64,000 nucleotides of DNA from Pascua guehoae (lineage: Eukaryota > Basidiomycota > Tremellomycetes > Trichosporonales > Trichosporonaceae): NCBI GenBank assembly GCA_001600415.1, contig BCJX01000025.1, positions 6,441-70,440 of the forward strand. The letters run 5' to 3'. A model generated the notes under the pieces. The model saw only the letters and a program-made list of their open reading frames with translations. It ran no database searches and was not told where the DNA came from. The translations under genes and the position numbers were made by a program. Position 1 is the first letter of the stretch, and each line of letters begins with the position of its first letter. Below are positions 43,004 to 56,505 of this stretch, one piece after another.

Positions 43004-46000
43004 ATGGCATCTCCGAGTACGCCCATTCGTACAGGAGCGGGCCCATTGTTGGCCGACGTGGACCCGCTCGACTGGGACAATGTAGACGACGACCTCGAAA
43101 TGCCCGACTTTCACTTTGCATGGGTGTCGAAAGATGCGACGGGCAAGGAAGGAACAACCCGCAACCGCGATCGCGCAGACTCGACAGGCAGCGTGCCTAC
43201 ACCTCCCCTGTCGATGCGTACCGCGTCTGCACTTCCCCCGGCCATGCAGCCGCGCATTGCGGCGCTGGTTTCGCAATCGTCTGGCGCATCCTCGTCTGGC
43301 GCATCCTCGGTCCACTCGTCCGCGTCCTCGAGCCACCTCCTCCGAGGCGACAGCTCGGTATCATCGACCTCGTCGCCTGCTTACCCCACCCCTCCTTCCG
43401 AATTATCGTCATTTCGCCGCAAGGGAATGATGCCCGTCTCCCTGTCTGGCGCTCTAGATGATAGCGACGTGGACCGCCCCTCACGGCCAAGTGACCGTGT
43501 CTTTCAGCGTGTCGTGTCTGCGCCTGCGCCTGCCTCCCTCTTTCCGAGGGACGATGAAGATAACGCCAAACGTGATCATGACCTTGGGACCACGGTGAGC
43601 ACGCTATGACCACAATACCAAAGTGTCACGCCAGGGCTGATCATGGTGCTACAGACGAGCGCAGCTGCGCGACCAGCCCCCTCGGAATCAGCTGCTGCCG
43701 CCGCAGCCCGTGCCTCGAGCAGATCAGGATTTGTGACTCCAGGTCTCTCTCAGAGGACATTAGCGCGCGCTGCCACTTCGACCGGGCGACGCGCAGCTGG
43801 CCTATCCCGCTTTGGGGGACCGGCGCGCCGTGTAGTGCACCCAGATCCTGAAGAAGAAGAAGAGTCGATGACTCCAGAGTTGGGTACGTACAATGCCGAG
43901 GCCATGGTTGGTGCTGACCTGACCAGGGTCCCCAATCAGCTCGGAACAGGCAGACTCTGTCCAAACACCAGAAACATCGGAACGATCAACGACGATTCGC
44001 GCCCACCGGCCAACACCACCCCCACGCGACCGAGAGCAGGAGCGACCGAGTAAACGGCACTCCCCGCAGCCATGGCCGGAAGAGCGACGCCCAACACATC
44101 CCTCACCCCCTCCATTGGCAGATTCGGATCGCGATAACCGCTTACCAGAGGTCTTCCACGATGAGCCAAAGAGGGAAGTGGCCATGTCAAGCGAGGAACG
44201 GCGCTACGAGCACCCTTCTGCGGGCGACGACCTGCTGCGGAAAGCGTCTGCACGAGATGTGCGGGGATATGATACTGGTGTTCGATCATCTGCGCCTATC
44301 GATGGGCGGCATCGTCCAACGATCGCTCCTGAAGAGGGGCGAGGGTACGATTCTGGCCGCCAGACCTCTGGGGCGCCCACATATTCCTCTGTTCCTTCGC
44401 GCGATCCTCTTCCACCACGGGTTTCCCAGGATGCTCCGATGCGGGCGTCTCGACCTGCCCCTCCGCCTCTCAGACACTCTCCCCCCTCTAATGGGGCTCC
44501 GGGCGCGCGTGCGGATCCACCCCGATCACGGCTTCCTGACAATCACCCTCATGTGCCACCACCAGAAGTGGCCCCTCCACAGCCACAGCCACAACAACAT
44601 CAACAACAACAGCCACAGCCACACCAACCGCAACAGCAACAACAACAGCCACAGCAACAGCAACAACCAGGCCAACCCGTGCGACGACAATTTATGGTAT
44701 GTACCCGTTTACTGGGATATCACTGACCGGCAGGTCAACAATTCCCCGTATGAACGAATCGGCTTGCTCGGCAAGGGTGGATCGTCCAAAGTCTACTCTG
44801 TGCTGTGCCCACACCGACGAATTCTCTACGCTCTAAAGCGAGTTCAGCTCGACCGCGCAGACTTTGAGACGTACCAGAGCTACACCAACGAGATTGAGCT
44901 TTTGAAGCGACTTCGAGGCCATGACCGCATCATCCAGCTCATCGACCACCAGATTACGTTTAGCCAGGGAAACCGCCCAAAGATGCTGCACATGGTGAGC
45001 TGAGGAAAGTTGAGCCTTAGCTTACGATTCAGATCATGGAATGCGGCGAGATTGACTTTGCAGCGTTGCTAGACGAGCAACGAGGCAAGCCCCTCAACAT
45101 GAACTTTGTGGGGCTCTACTGGGAGCAGGTGTGTCACACCAGGTGTGCTGGGGTGCAAGCTGACAATGGGAAGATGCTCGAGGCCGTCCAAGCTGTCCAC
45201 GCGGAGAATGTCGTCCACACAGACCTGAAGCCTGCAAACTTTGTGCTCGTCAAGGGTCGGTTGAAGATTATCGACTTTGGTATTGCAAAGGCGATTGCCA
45301 ACGATACTGTCAACATTCAGCGTGATCAACAGGTGAGGGGTTTGGTGTTTGCACGCGCTCACAGCGTAGATCGGAACGGTGAATTACATGTCGCCAGAGG
45401 CTATCCAACGGATGAACAACTTGAAAGTGTTCAAGGTGAGTTTGACGAGCAAGTGCTTTGTTGACTGCCCCGCTGACTCTGCAGCTCTCGTACCCCAGCG
45501 ATGTGTGGTCTCTAGGCTGCATTCTTTATCAAATGATCTACGGCAGCCCGCCTTTCCAGCATATTAGTGGAGGGCCGCTGTCGAAGATGAACACGATCGC
45601 GGACCCAAACCATCGCATCGACTACCCCTCGCATGCCGTCTCGCGGCCAACGCCTGTCACGGGGTCGACAGCTCAGCCACTAGAGGTGCCCGTGCCCTCC
45701 GACGTGATTGCGACGATGCACGGTGCCTTGGTGTACGACAAGGAGAAGCGCCTCACAATCCCACAACTGTTGAATATGGTGCCGGCGACCAATGGTGAGT
45801 GTGTGCAGGGGATTCGTGTGGCTTGTGAACGAGATCAACTGTGGGATTGTAACTGCGAAATTGCCACTGCAAACGCTCCTCGAGAGCAGATGTCGCTCGA
45901 CAGCACTACGGCTGGTTGGAGTTGAGGATGATGTGCAGTCCACTCGCAACCCAGCTTGCTGGATGACGCCATGGTGTGGTGCCTGCCGCTGGTGGGACTT

Positions 46001-46340
46001 TGGTAGAGGTACGAGTGTACGGAAGGGAGACAGTGCCTTATGCTGGGGTTTGCTCCGCTGCAACGGTCAACACCCAACATGCTAACATCGCAGCACAAGC
46101 GAGCCGCACACCGAGCCTGCCACCCGGCACGACGTCAATCTCAAAGGACCAAATGTCGGTTCTGATCAACTTTGTACTGCGTGCCAACCGGCTGCCGTCG
46201 CTGTCTTCCCGGGATTCGACAGTGGATGTGAGTGTGGCGAATTGGACCGAATTCTGCCCAAATGCAGCACGACTAACCCACAGGACCTGTTTTCTCAGCT
46301 CGAACAGCAGAATTCCATCACACAGCAGACACAGCGCTAG
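43004..46340 (+). CDS. MPS1: Spindle assembly checkpoint kinase Mps1/TTK
   Basis: Dual-specificity kinase of kinetochores and spindle-pole duplication. Ten exons: 43004-43594, 43655-43883, 43927-44696, 44734-44994, 45033-45128, 45174-45332, 45370-45435, 45485-45794, 46094-46227, 46284-46340; 890 aa. The first 530 residues are disordered, with a Gln/Pro-rich patch before the kinase. The kinase starts YERIGLLGKGGSSKVYSVL, with Lys in YALKRV (about 565), IMECGEIDFAALL (the hinge motif of Mps1), HTDLKPANFVLVKG, IDFGIAKAI, GTVNYMSPEAIQ and SDVWSLGCILYQMIYG. Exon 6 needs an AAG acceptor (45171-45173). The segment around IPQLLNMVPATN and the 299-nt intron 8 is the least certain part of the model. 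Confidence 0.93.
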
Positions 46341-46980
46341 GCGTGTGTGCTTTGGGTAGCGCGTGATGTATACAACCGAGACTAGGATGTACATATAAGA
46401 GCACGGGCGCAGTGCGTGGAGGGCCTAGTGAGCCAGAGGTCATGAGCCACACGAATGTTGTTCCATGTGATATCAACTAGCTGGAGGGATGGGGGGATCC
46501 AGTTCGGGGGCGTCGGCTCGAAGGATGGGGCTCGAGCTCGAAGGATGGTGCTGCAGCTCGAAGGATGGGGGTTTCGCATGAGTTGCTCAAGAGGTGGCCG
46601 TGGTAGCCGAGGTTGGGTACTTGAATGTGCTTGGAGAAGGGGCGGGTATGTGCCAGGGTTTGAACAAGCGGTGGCGGCGTGGGTATTTGCAAGTGGTGAC
46701 CAAGCATGGGTACATTCAACGCGCTTGAACAAGCGGCAGGTACTGTGCCAGGGCGAACAAGCGTGCGTACTGCGAGGGCTTCGAAGAATGGGTACTTTGC
46801 GAGAACGGCTTCCGGGGGAGAGCGGCGACGGGGTAACAAGAAACGAGTATAACAAGAACACGGTATCCCAAACGTTATTTCCAAGAGAGAAGAAAAGAAA
46901 AACAAACACGGCCACAAGGTAAGACCAGACCCCATCTCGCGCCTAGACACGGCCAGGCGAGACCAGAGCACATGTCGCGC
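46341..46980. other. Intergenic region MPS1/membrane-protein gene
   Basis: Contains three near-copies of GCTCGAAGGATGGGG (46515-46575). No coding support. Confidence 0.5.
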
Positions 46981-48092
46981 CTAGACATACGCCGGGCCCT
47001 GCTCGCGCGTGACGGCCGCATACCCCTGTGGGGCCGGCTGGAGGCCGACCTGCGCGACGGCGTCGGCGTACGCCTCGTGCCCAAAGCTCGACGACGCGTA
47101 CGCGAGCGACGTGTGCGAGTGCGCGCTGGGCGTGTAGCTCTGGACGCTGGGCGTGTGGCTGTGCGCCGACGAGGCCCCGAGCCCGGCGTGCTGCGAGTGC
47201 GCCTGCGAGTGCGCCTGCGAGTGCGACTGCGAGTGCGACTGCGAGTGGGCCTGCGAGTGCGACTGCGAGTGCGACTGCGAGTGCGAGTCGTCGCTGGCGG
47301 GGTAGAACAGGTCGCGCTCGCGCACGGGGCCGGGGGACGGCGAGGGCGAAAACGTGTGCCATGGCGCGCGGCCGACGGGCGACGTGGGGCTGCGGCCGGG
47401 ACTCACGAGGACGCGCGGCGAGTTTGGCGCCGAGGTGCCGGTGGCGGCGAGCGAGCTCCCGCGCGCGCGGGGGAGGACGGGCGGGGCGAATGTGGGTTGG
47501 GTCGGGGAGAAGGGCTGCGGGGAGAAGGTCTGCGGCGAGAAGGGCTGCGTCGGGGACAAGGTCTGGGGAGAAAAGGTGGTTTGCGTCGGGGAGAAGCCTT
47601 GTCCAGAGGGAATGAATACCGGCGGCGGGGGCGGGAGGGCACGCACGACCGCGGGCCGGCTCGTGCCCCTTGGCGGCGGGAGGAGGTGGCCCTCGGCCGA
47701 CAGGAGGGGTAATTGGAACCCACCCTCGTTGGTGCCCCCCCAGCTCCCGGGGGAAGGGGACGGCGACGGCGACGGCGACGACCCGGCGCGCGGCCGCTGC
47801 CGTGTCGGTGTGGCCGACCCCTCGCGCGTGCCTGCCTGGCTTGTACCGGGGACGTGCGCGTGCTGCGCCGGATACACTGGGGACGACGACGCCGCGCCGC
47901 CCCAGCTGGCCATGAGGGGCGCGCGCGCCTTGGCCTCGTACGCGTACTCGTGCGCATACTCGTACTCGCCCCCGTACGCGCGGGCCTTTGGGGAGGGCTG
48001 GTCCGAGGAGGAGGTGGCGCGGCGGCGCTTGAGGTGGCGGCGGGTGTATTTTGCGCCCCAGATGAAGGCGACGAGGAGGAGGATGAAGGCGC
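46981..48092 (-). CDS. Probable single-pass membrane protein, last exon (5' exons unresolved)
   Basis: A 370-codon open exon begins after a CGCAG acceptor (48093-48097) and ends at TAG 46981. It starts with a hydrophobic stretch AFILLLVAFIWGAKY and a basic stop-transfer TRRHLKRRR. A long low-complexity tail follows: SPSPSPSPSP, SPTQ/FSPQ repeats, and a dodecanucleotide-encoded HSQSHSQAHSQ block (47200-47290). The layout (membrane segment, basic junction, Ser/Pro-rich cytoplasmic tail) resembles fungal Mid2/Wsc-type wall sensors, but no extracellular domain could be placed, so this is only analogy. Upstream exons may be those proposed at 49165-49352. Confidence 0.5.
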
Positions 48093-48404
48093 CTGCGTGT
48101 TAGTGGGCGGGGGCGCGGATGGGCTTTTGCTTCAGAATGGAAAGGGGAAGGGGTTGTGCTTGAGAAGGGAGGGGAGGGGGATGGGGAGGGGGGAAGGGGG
48201 TTCTTGAGAGACGTTCGGGGAGTATGGAGGTCGTGTCGGGTGCCAGTACCAGTCCGACGGTAGACTGGTGGAACACGGAAGTGTGAGTGTACTCTGCCCG
48301 AGTGTGGGCGGATACGATCATGTTGGGAGCTCGGACTGGGATCGGACACGATTGCGGGCGCGTGGGACTCGGACTGGAATCTACAAGGCATGGGACACAG
48401 ACTC

Positions 48405-48497
48405 GACTCGGACTCGGACTCGGACTCGGACTCGGACTCGGACTCGGACTCGGACTCGGACTCGAGTTGGACTCGGGCTGGACTCGGACTTGGACAT
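48405..48497. repeat. Hexanucleotide array (GGACTC)n
   Basis: At least 10 nearly perfect copies of GGACTC, with CTCGAGTTGGACTCGGG interruptions towards the right, lie upstream of the 46981-48092 exon. If translated on the minus strand it would encode Ser-Glu repeats, but no splice context supports that. Confidence 0.9.
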
Positions 48498-49164
48498 AAC
48501 ATGACCTCGGACTAGCGAACGCCCTCGGCAACCACCGCCCAGCTGCAGCGTCACCGTACGCCGCCACCCGTCACCCCCATGCCCCTTGCTGTATGGACAC
48601 TATCGACGCTGACAGCCTGCTCTGCTCGGCCAGCCCGTCCCTCCCCGTTGCCAATGCCGCCGAGGCGCTCCCAAGCGCACCCCAGCACCCACGATGCAGC
48701 ACCCGGCACCCACACACCACACACCACCCCAGCCAACCACCCACCCAAGCACACCACCCCAGCCAACCACCCACCGAAGCACACCACCCAGCCAGCCCTC
48801 GCGCGCCAGTGGTCTTGGCCACCAGCCTTGGCGCGCGTCGGGGAAAAGACGTCGTCGGAGCAGGTACGTCGGAGCAGGTACGCCAGAGCAGGTACGAGCA
48901 CATACCTATCTCCGAGTCTGTGCGCCGCCCTTGGCCGTGCGGCCATGCTCGGGCCGTCACCTGTGCAGCGACAATAGCCCAGCCCGACGCTGCCAACCAA
49001 GGCCTCCCCCCTCATTGCATTGCCCCCTGCCTCTTCCCCTCCCCCTCATCCCTCCCCCTCCCCCCCACCCCTCATCCCTCGCCCCGTCGTCCTCGCCCTC
49101 GACCACGCCCACCCTCGACCACGCCCGCCCCCGCCCGACACCAACCCCCCGCGTCGCGACTCAC

Positions 49165-49352
49165 AAAACCCCATCCCCGCACCAAGCGTCGCCTTTGCGT
49201 CCGCCGAGAGCGCCGTGCATTCCCGCCCCTTTGCGTCGAATGTCGCCCCGTACTGTCCGGTCAGTGCTCCGCGGGCACGGGCGCGCAAGTATGCCGTGAC
49301 TCACGGGGTCGTCGGGGCGCGACGCGCATGCCATGCGTTTCGTCAAGCCCAT
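49165..49352 (-). CDS. Candidate first two exons of an unknown minus-strand gene
   Basis: An ATG in good context (CACCATGGG) at 49352 opens MGLTKRMACASRPDDP (exon 49352-49305). A 52-nt intron with CTGAC branch and GACAG ac­ceptor follows, then YGATFDAKGRECTALSADAK to a GTGAGT donor (exon 49252-49165). A third exon at 48960-48906 is possible. Splice signals are convincing but no domain is recognised. Connection with the membrane exon at 46981-48092 is plausible by strand and distance but not shown. Confidence 0.3.
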
Positions 49353-50587
49353 GGTGCGCAGAATGTTGACCAACAAAGAAGGTGGGTGTTGAAGAGTCCA
49401 AGTAGACGACTGTATCGCTTTGCTTTGCTTTGGGCAATACATAACCCTACGGTCCTACGAGCTGCCGTCCTGCGAGCCACGAGCCAACGCTAGCCACGGG
49501 CGACGAGCCACGGCGCTATCGAGTCTTAGCCTCACGAGGGCTCGGCACAGTCTTGGCCCAGCCTAGCCCCCAGCCTAGCCCGGCAGGTCTAAGAAACAAG
49601 TGACACTAGCTGACACCAGCCCCACCCCCACCCCCACGCTCACGCTCGCCGCACTCGCCGCACTCGCTGCGCTCGCTTGCTCGTGCTCGCGCTCGCGCAT
49701 GATTCATGAATAGTCTGTACTGGACGCGTCGCGGCGCCGACATGGCGTGCGGGTTGGACATGGCCAAGCCACTCGGACGCCACGGGGCGCCATCCTGCGC
49801 CATCCTGCGCCACTGGCATTCAAGGCCGCGTCTAGCCTGGGTATTGGGTGGGGGGTTGACGTCTGCCTGCGCTGCCAGCCTGCCTGCTGCCTGGCTGTTC
49901 GCCTGCCTGCCGCATTTGCATGCCTGATGGTATTTGCATGCTTGCAGTGCATGCAGTACTAGTGCTTATTTCCATGCCTGCAGTGCTTATTTCCATGCCT
50001 CGCCTCCATGCCCCGCCTACATGCCTCCCGCTAGTCCCACTGCACGTGCACGCAGGTGCACAGGCAGTACCCCTCATTGAGTCCTGCCGAATGCCAACCA
50101 ACGTACACAAGTGCAAAAGTGCAAAAGTGCAAAAGTCAGTCTCAACCACAGTCCAAAAGTCCAAAAGTCCCAAAGTGAACGCGACTGAATGGACCTGCCA
50201 TGAATACAGTACGTCCCTTACACCACCCCGCCCTCGTCAACTCTTTCTGAATGGGAATCAGGACGCGACGGTGCGCACCTGAACTGTTTAACTGTGCCAG
50301 CCAGGTGGAAGGTGCAAGGTGCCAGGTGCCAGGTGCCAGGTGCCAGGTGAAGACACCGGTCTTGGCCTGCCCTCACAGCCTACGCCCAGCGCCCAGCCAT
50401 GCACCATGCAAGCCGTGCAGCCAGCCAGCCGCACAGACCCACTGGCACCAGGACCCACAGGTCTGGTGCCCAGGCACGGGCTTACCACACGACGCGCCAA
50501 GGCGGGGCGGAGGGATGTGGCGCGCGCGTTGGTGGGGGGGATTTGAGCAATTCAGCACAGTGCTCTAGACGGAAGCGTGTTGTTGTT

Positions 50588-50690
50588 GTTGTGCATTGTG
50601 CTGCGCGTTGTGCTGTGCGGTGTGCGGAGCATTGTGCTGCGCGTTGTGCTGTGCGGTGTGCGGAGCATTGTGTTGTGCGCTGTGCAGTGT
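50588..50690. repeat. Tandem repeat of about 37 bp (TGTG/TGCTG-rich)
   Basis: The segment from GTGCTGCGCGTTGTGCTGTG through GTGTGCGGAGCATT occurs twice in perfect register, with a third partial copy (GTGTTGTGCGCTGTGC). Confidence 0.85.
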
Positions 50691-51119
50691 CGCGCGTCGC
50701 ATGTACTGTACGCGTCGCAGCGCTTGCCTGGCTCCTGGCCCACGAACAGCAGCGAGGACAAGTCAACGAGACTCGCCCAGACCACCAGGGGACGGCGCCG
50801 CCACGAAATCTTGGCACAGGCAGGCGGACGGGACGCGTCGCGGCCGGCCAGACCATGTTCCACCTTCCTGTCTTGCCACCAGGCAGTCTGCAGTGTCTCA
50901 ACGTGACACGCTCGTCTTCTGCATCTGTGCAAGTCCGAGGTCAAGTCGCCGCGTGCGCGCCTTGTCACGAGACGAAAGTGCAGTTGCTCGTCTGGCTGGC
51001 CAGCTGGACGGGAATCTCTGTTTGTAATTTTGTTCTTGTTTGCATATCACTGTACGCCACATGTCCGTGCACCCAACCCCGGCTTACCGCTGCCGCTTGC
51101 GCGCTTGGACGTGCAGTCG

Positions 51120-51215
51120 TTGGATCGGATTGTGGATCGTGGATCGTGGATTGTTGATCTTTGATCGTGAATCGTTGATCGTTGATCGGGGATCGGGGAT
51201 CGTGGACCATGCAGA
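51120..51215. repeat. GATC-rich short repeats (GTGGATCGTGGATC / GTTGATCGTTGATC)
   Basis: About a dozen units of 7-8 bp, each containing GATC, drift from GTGGATC through GTTGATC to GGGGATC across 95 bp. Confidence 0.85.
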
Positions 51216-51906
51216 GGGCGTAGATACAAACCGACCTACCTCCTCCGTGGTCAAAGCCGAGACGAGGGGCCCATTCAATACACGGAATGCACGGGGCCTG
51301 CTGCCAATCAACGTATCTGCCGGCGCTGGGTCGGCCTCATAACAAGACGTCGTGCACTGTCCACACAGGCGTCTGCCGACACTCTGAGATGTTGCCAGGG
51401 CACAACACCCTCCCTGGCCGCAAAGGCAAGGCTGCTGGCCACACCCTCATCCTCTGGGTTTCACTCGATTCTGCAACATGCAACAGCACACCCACAACGC
51501 GGAATGTCTCAGCGAGAGCGAGGAAATGTGTCACCGAGGAATTGAAGATCCACTGCGGCCGGGCGTGGACGCTCACTCACCCCATACGGCAACGTACCAC
51601 ACTATGACACTATGACGTGCGTCGCATAGCCCTTGGGGACAAACGTCTGAAGAGGGTCGACAACGGGACGCGGCGCGCCCGGGGTTGATGAGCTACAATG
51701 GGCTAACACGGTGCACACAGGTGCACAAGTTGTGAGACTGCTCCGCTCGAGCCTCAACGTGGCAGTCTGACTTTTCCAACACACCTGTATATGGGAACAG
51801 CAGCTTGTGGCGGGCGCAGGGTGGGACTGTCCAAGCTGCTCACATTCTCAGCAGCACAGTCAAATGCCTGAATACACGACGAGCTCAAGTCGCACAGACT
51901 ACACAC

Positions 51907-52039
51907 CATGTGAGGAAAAAGGTTCGTGAGGGGCGCGGGGTGACACTGCCTCTCTCTGCAGAGCTCGCAATGCCAGCAGAGGTGAAGAGATGCATGCCTC
52001 GGCATCCCTGCGCCGCATCACGAACCTTTTCCTCACATA
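51907..52039. repeat. Imperfect 33-bp inverted repeat with about 67-bp loop
   Basis: The left arm ATGTGAGGAAAAAGGTTCGTGA (51908-51929) and right arm TCACGAACCTTTTCCTCACAT (52018-52038) are complementary but for one extra A. Pairing continues with mismatches into GGGGCGCGGG/CCTGCGCC. It could be a hairpin RNA, a small terminal-inverted-repeat element or a cruciform. Confidence 0.75.
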
Positions 52040-54489
52040 CTGTACGCTGGTGGAAGAAGATTGCCGAGGAATGAGAGTGTCTGCTTGACAGTGGGCCGAG
52101 GAATGAGCGCCTGTCTGCTTCGCAGTGAGAGTGGGCAACTCGCGTTGATTACGTCCCTGCCCCTTTGTACACTGCCCGTCGCTACTACCCATTGAGTGGC
52201 TTGGTGAGATCTCTGGTTCATTAGGAAGCCGGCAACGGCATCCTTGGCCCAGAAGTCGATCAAACTTGACCATCTAGTAAAAGGGAGGAAAAGTAATGTG
52301 AGAGGGATGTGAAAGAAGCAGACTCGTGTCTGCAAATGTGCGTTGTGCGAGCTGTGCGCTGTGCGCCGTTGATGACACGTGTGAAGAGGCTGGCTGATCA
52401 TGGCTGGCGCTGGGCTGCCCTCCAGTGCGGCAGTGCGAGTCACGTGCGGCCAAACGAGACCCATGCACCCGCGCTGAATGCACGCAGGTACACGGCATGA
52501 ATGCACAAGCGAGGCTGACGCTCTGCATGCTCTGCATGCTGTGGCCATGAGAAAATCTGGAAAAGCGCCCAGTATCACGCGATGCAGGGACCCAATCAAC
52601 CATAGTCCGGGCGTCAGGTGTCATCTGCGATCAGTGAATGCCAAGAACCAGGATTGTGCAAAGGGCCTTTGCGTTATCTGCGCAGCGGCAAGCGGCAAGA
52701 ACGGCGCGACGGCGCGTTTCCGGCGAGACGAAGAAGAAGAAGAAAAAGTCGAGTCACAATGTTTTTGCGAACGAGGCAAAATGCGCGATGTGATGCATGC
52801 GCGATGCAAGCGCGATGCAGGGACACGCTGCACGCCGCAAGGTCGGCCCGATTCTTATCTTTGCCAGCACGTGGGGCGGCGCTTTGCGAATACGAATCAA
52901 CCGCCCATGTGCACATGCCATTGCCTCTCGGCGAATCGTCGCTGCTGATAAATACTACATGTACCTCTTGCGACATGCGACATTTTTCGAGAAATGCGAA
53001 ATGCGAAAAAAACAATCGTGGTGACGAGGCTTGCCCCACGACTTGTGCGCGAGTTGCTGCGTGCAACGCTGCTCACCTGACTCGAGTTGCTACAACTTTC
53101 CTTGTCGCCTGGTGGCAGGTGCGAGCCGAACCGAGCGAGGCACACCGCATGTGTGGACGACGACGGCAACGACAACAACAAGGGGAGCGTAACGAGGAAA
53201 CGCATTGTCATAGCCCAGCGGCACATACCGTAACCGGAGTGAGTGCGAGGCAGCGACATGGTGTACCGGTACCGCACAGAGGAGCCATCAAGACCAGGGT
53301 TGGGATTGTTTTCGACCAGTAGTGTCATCCAGTCAGTGTGTACAGCATGTGCGCAATCGACGTGCACGACGTGGCTGTCGGCGCGTGCGTGTGGGTGCGA
53401 ACTTGTTCATTACAGACGCGTGCGAGCGAGGGCTCTGTGCTGTGCATTGCATTGCAGCATGTACCGGTGGCCGGTGGCGCCGAGTGGGGTGCGAGAGGGA
53501 AATTGGAGGAAAACAGCCACGACAAAGCCTCGACGGCAATCGCACACCTGTTGCCGGCGGGATTGGTGTGGGGGGATCAAAGCACACAGAGTATCCCAAA
53601 CAAACCATTCTTACACGTCCTCTTTGGCCCTGGATCATTCGAGGGAGGGGGAGGCGTAGCAGCGTTCGCAAATGGTAACTGCGTAGGGGCCAAGAGAAAG
53701 GACACCAAGACGAATGGCCATGGACCAGTGAAAAGTAGAAACTGGGTATTATCGCAAGAGTGGAATGACGAGGGCGACGCGATGGGTGGCTCTGTGGTTT
53801 CTGTGGCTGACGAATCAAATTGGCTGCTGGTAGCTGTTGCCGGCGGCATTGGCGCCAACATGGAAATCGATTCGAAATGGACTCAGGCACTCAGGGCAGC
53901 CGCCCCCTTAAAACCAGATGATCCAATCACATGCCCCGGATCCTTGCCCCTCAGCCCTCCGATCCGGATCCACCCGCCTAGAGGAGTGCAGAGAGAGTGC
54001 ACCGTAGCCCAGCCAAGCCACACGGACACGGACACAGAGACAGACACAGACACAGAGGACGACACGCACACACGTCCTCGTCCTTTTGGCCAGGCGCCCA
54101 CAGCGCAGCCAGCCGCGCTTTGCTCGCAGGTTCCGTCCCTTCAAGTCGCTACCTACCGCCAGGCAGCCAGGCTGCAGGCGCCCGATGATGCAGATGTAGG
54201 CGGCGTACGCAGCAGTGTGAAGGCACGATATGTGGCCGACACGCGCCGCGTTCCGCTGATGTAACTGGGGCAACACGCACGCTTTGCTTACCTCTGATAC
54301 TGCTGCATTGCTGCAACAGGCACCCCCTGCTAGCTGCGCCCCTCGCCCTCTCTGCGCGCCGGTCAGTCCAGCCGCACCTCGGACGTGTTTCTGGTCTGTC
54401 GATGGGCGCGCTGGCCGGCCGCTGTACTGTGCAGTCTGTCGGTCATTGTGTCCCTGAAAAGTGCATTGGTTTCCCACCCACCCAAACGG

Positions 54490-54911
54490 CCTGCATCATT
54501 GGCATTGCCTTTTCCCCCCCTTCCCTAGCCGCAACCCCTTCCCTCCTTCCCTGCCGACCCCAGGCCGTCCTCTCTGTCCCTTGCCTCCCTCCACCCCACG
54601 CCCGCCCGCCCGCCCACTCAGTCGTCACTTCGGCTGCAACCCGCCCGCCTGCCTGCCTGCCTACCTGCCTGCCATCTGCCAGCCGGCGCTTGTTCCCCCC
54701 CGGGCCTCGCCTCGGCAATCCCCCACCACCCCCTCTGTCTGCCTTCCCCCCCCCCCACCAACCCCTCCCCTCCCCTCCTGCCCCCCCGGTCCTCGTACTA
54801 CTTATTAGACCTGTCCCTTCGCCTTCTTCTCTTTCTCCCATTCACTCTCTCTTCTCCTCTCGGCTTCTCTCCTTTACCTCACCCACCCCCAAAAACCCAT
54901 ACTGATCCACA
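54490..54911 (+). promoter_or_regulatory. GAPDH promoter/leader pyrimidine tract
   Basis: About 400 bp almost free of purines on the plus strand (long C and CT runs, tetramer CTGC repeats at 54640-54675), ending CACCCCCAAAAACCCATACTGATCCACA before the ATG. Strong CT tracts next to the start are typical of highly expressed fungal glycolytic genes. Confidence 0.5.

Positions 54912-56505
<1,594 letters not shown>

Larger units (their letters stand above)
49353..54911. other. 5.5-kb gene-poor, repeat-rich region upstream of GAPDH
   Basis: No ORF has splice or domain support on either strand. Contents, left to right: CACCCC/CTCGC runs (49615-49690), AAAAGTGC and AAAAGTCC runs (50110-50175), CCAGGTG repeats (50300-50350), a 36-37-bp tandem unit (50588-50690), GATCGTTGATC-type repeats (51120-51215), one copy of the dispersed motif (51760-51790), a 33-bp inverted repeat (51907-52039), and a long C/T tract before GAPDH (54490-54900). 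Confidence 0.6.

Noticed and set aside
47403..47957. Further overlapping ORFs on both strands at 46.9-48.2 kb
   Set aside because: Shadow ORFs created by repeat-rich, stop-poor coding sequence.
46943..48502. 519-aa minus ORF overlapping the membrane-protein exon
   Set aside because: Its frame encodes Arg/Pro/Ala low complexity, while the other frame carries the membrane segment and organised repeats.
54443..54905. Opposite-strand Gly/Arg- and Pro-rich ORFs before GAPDH
   Set aside because: They are by-products of the pyrimidine tract of the GAPDH promoter.
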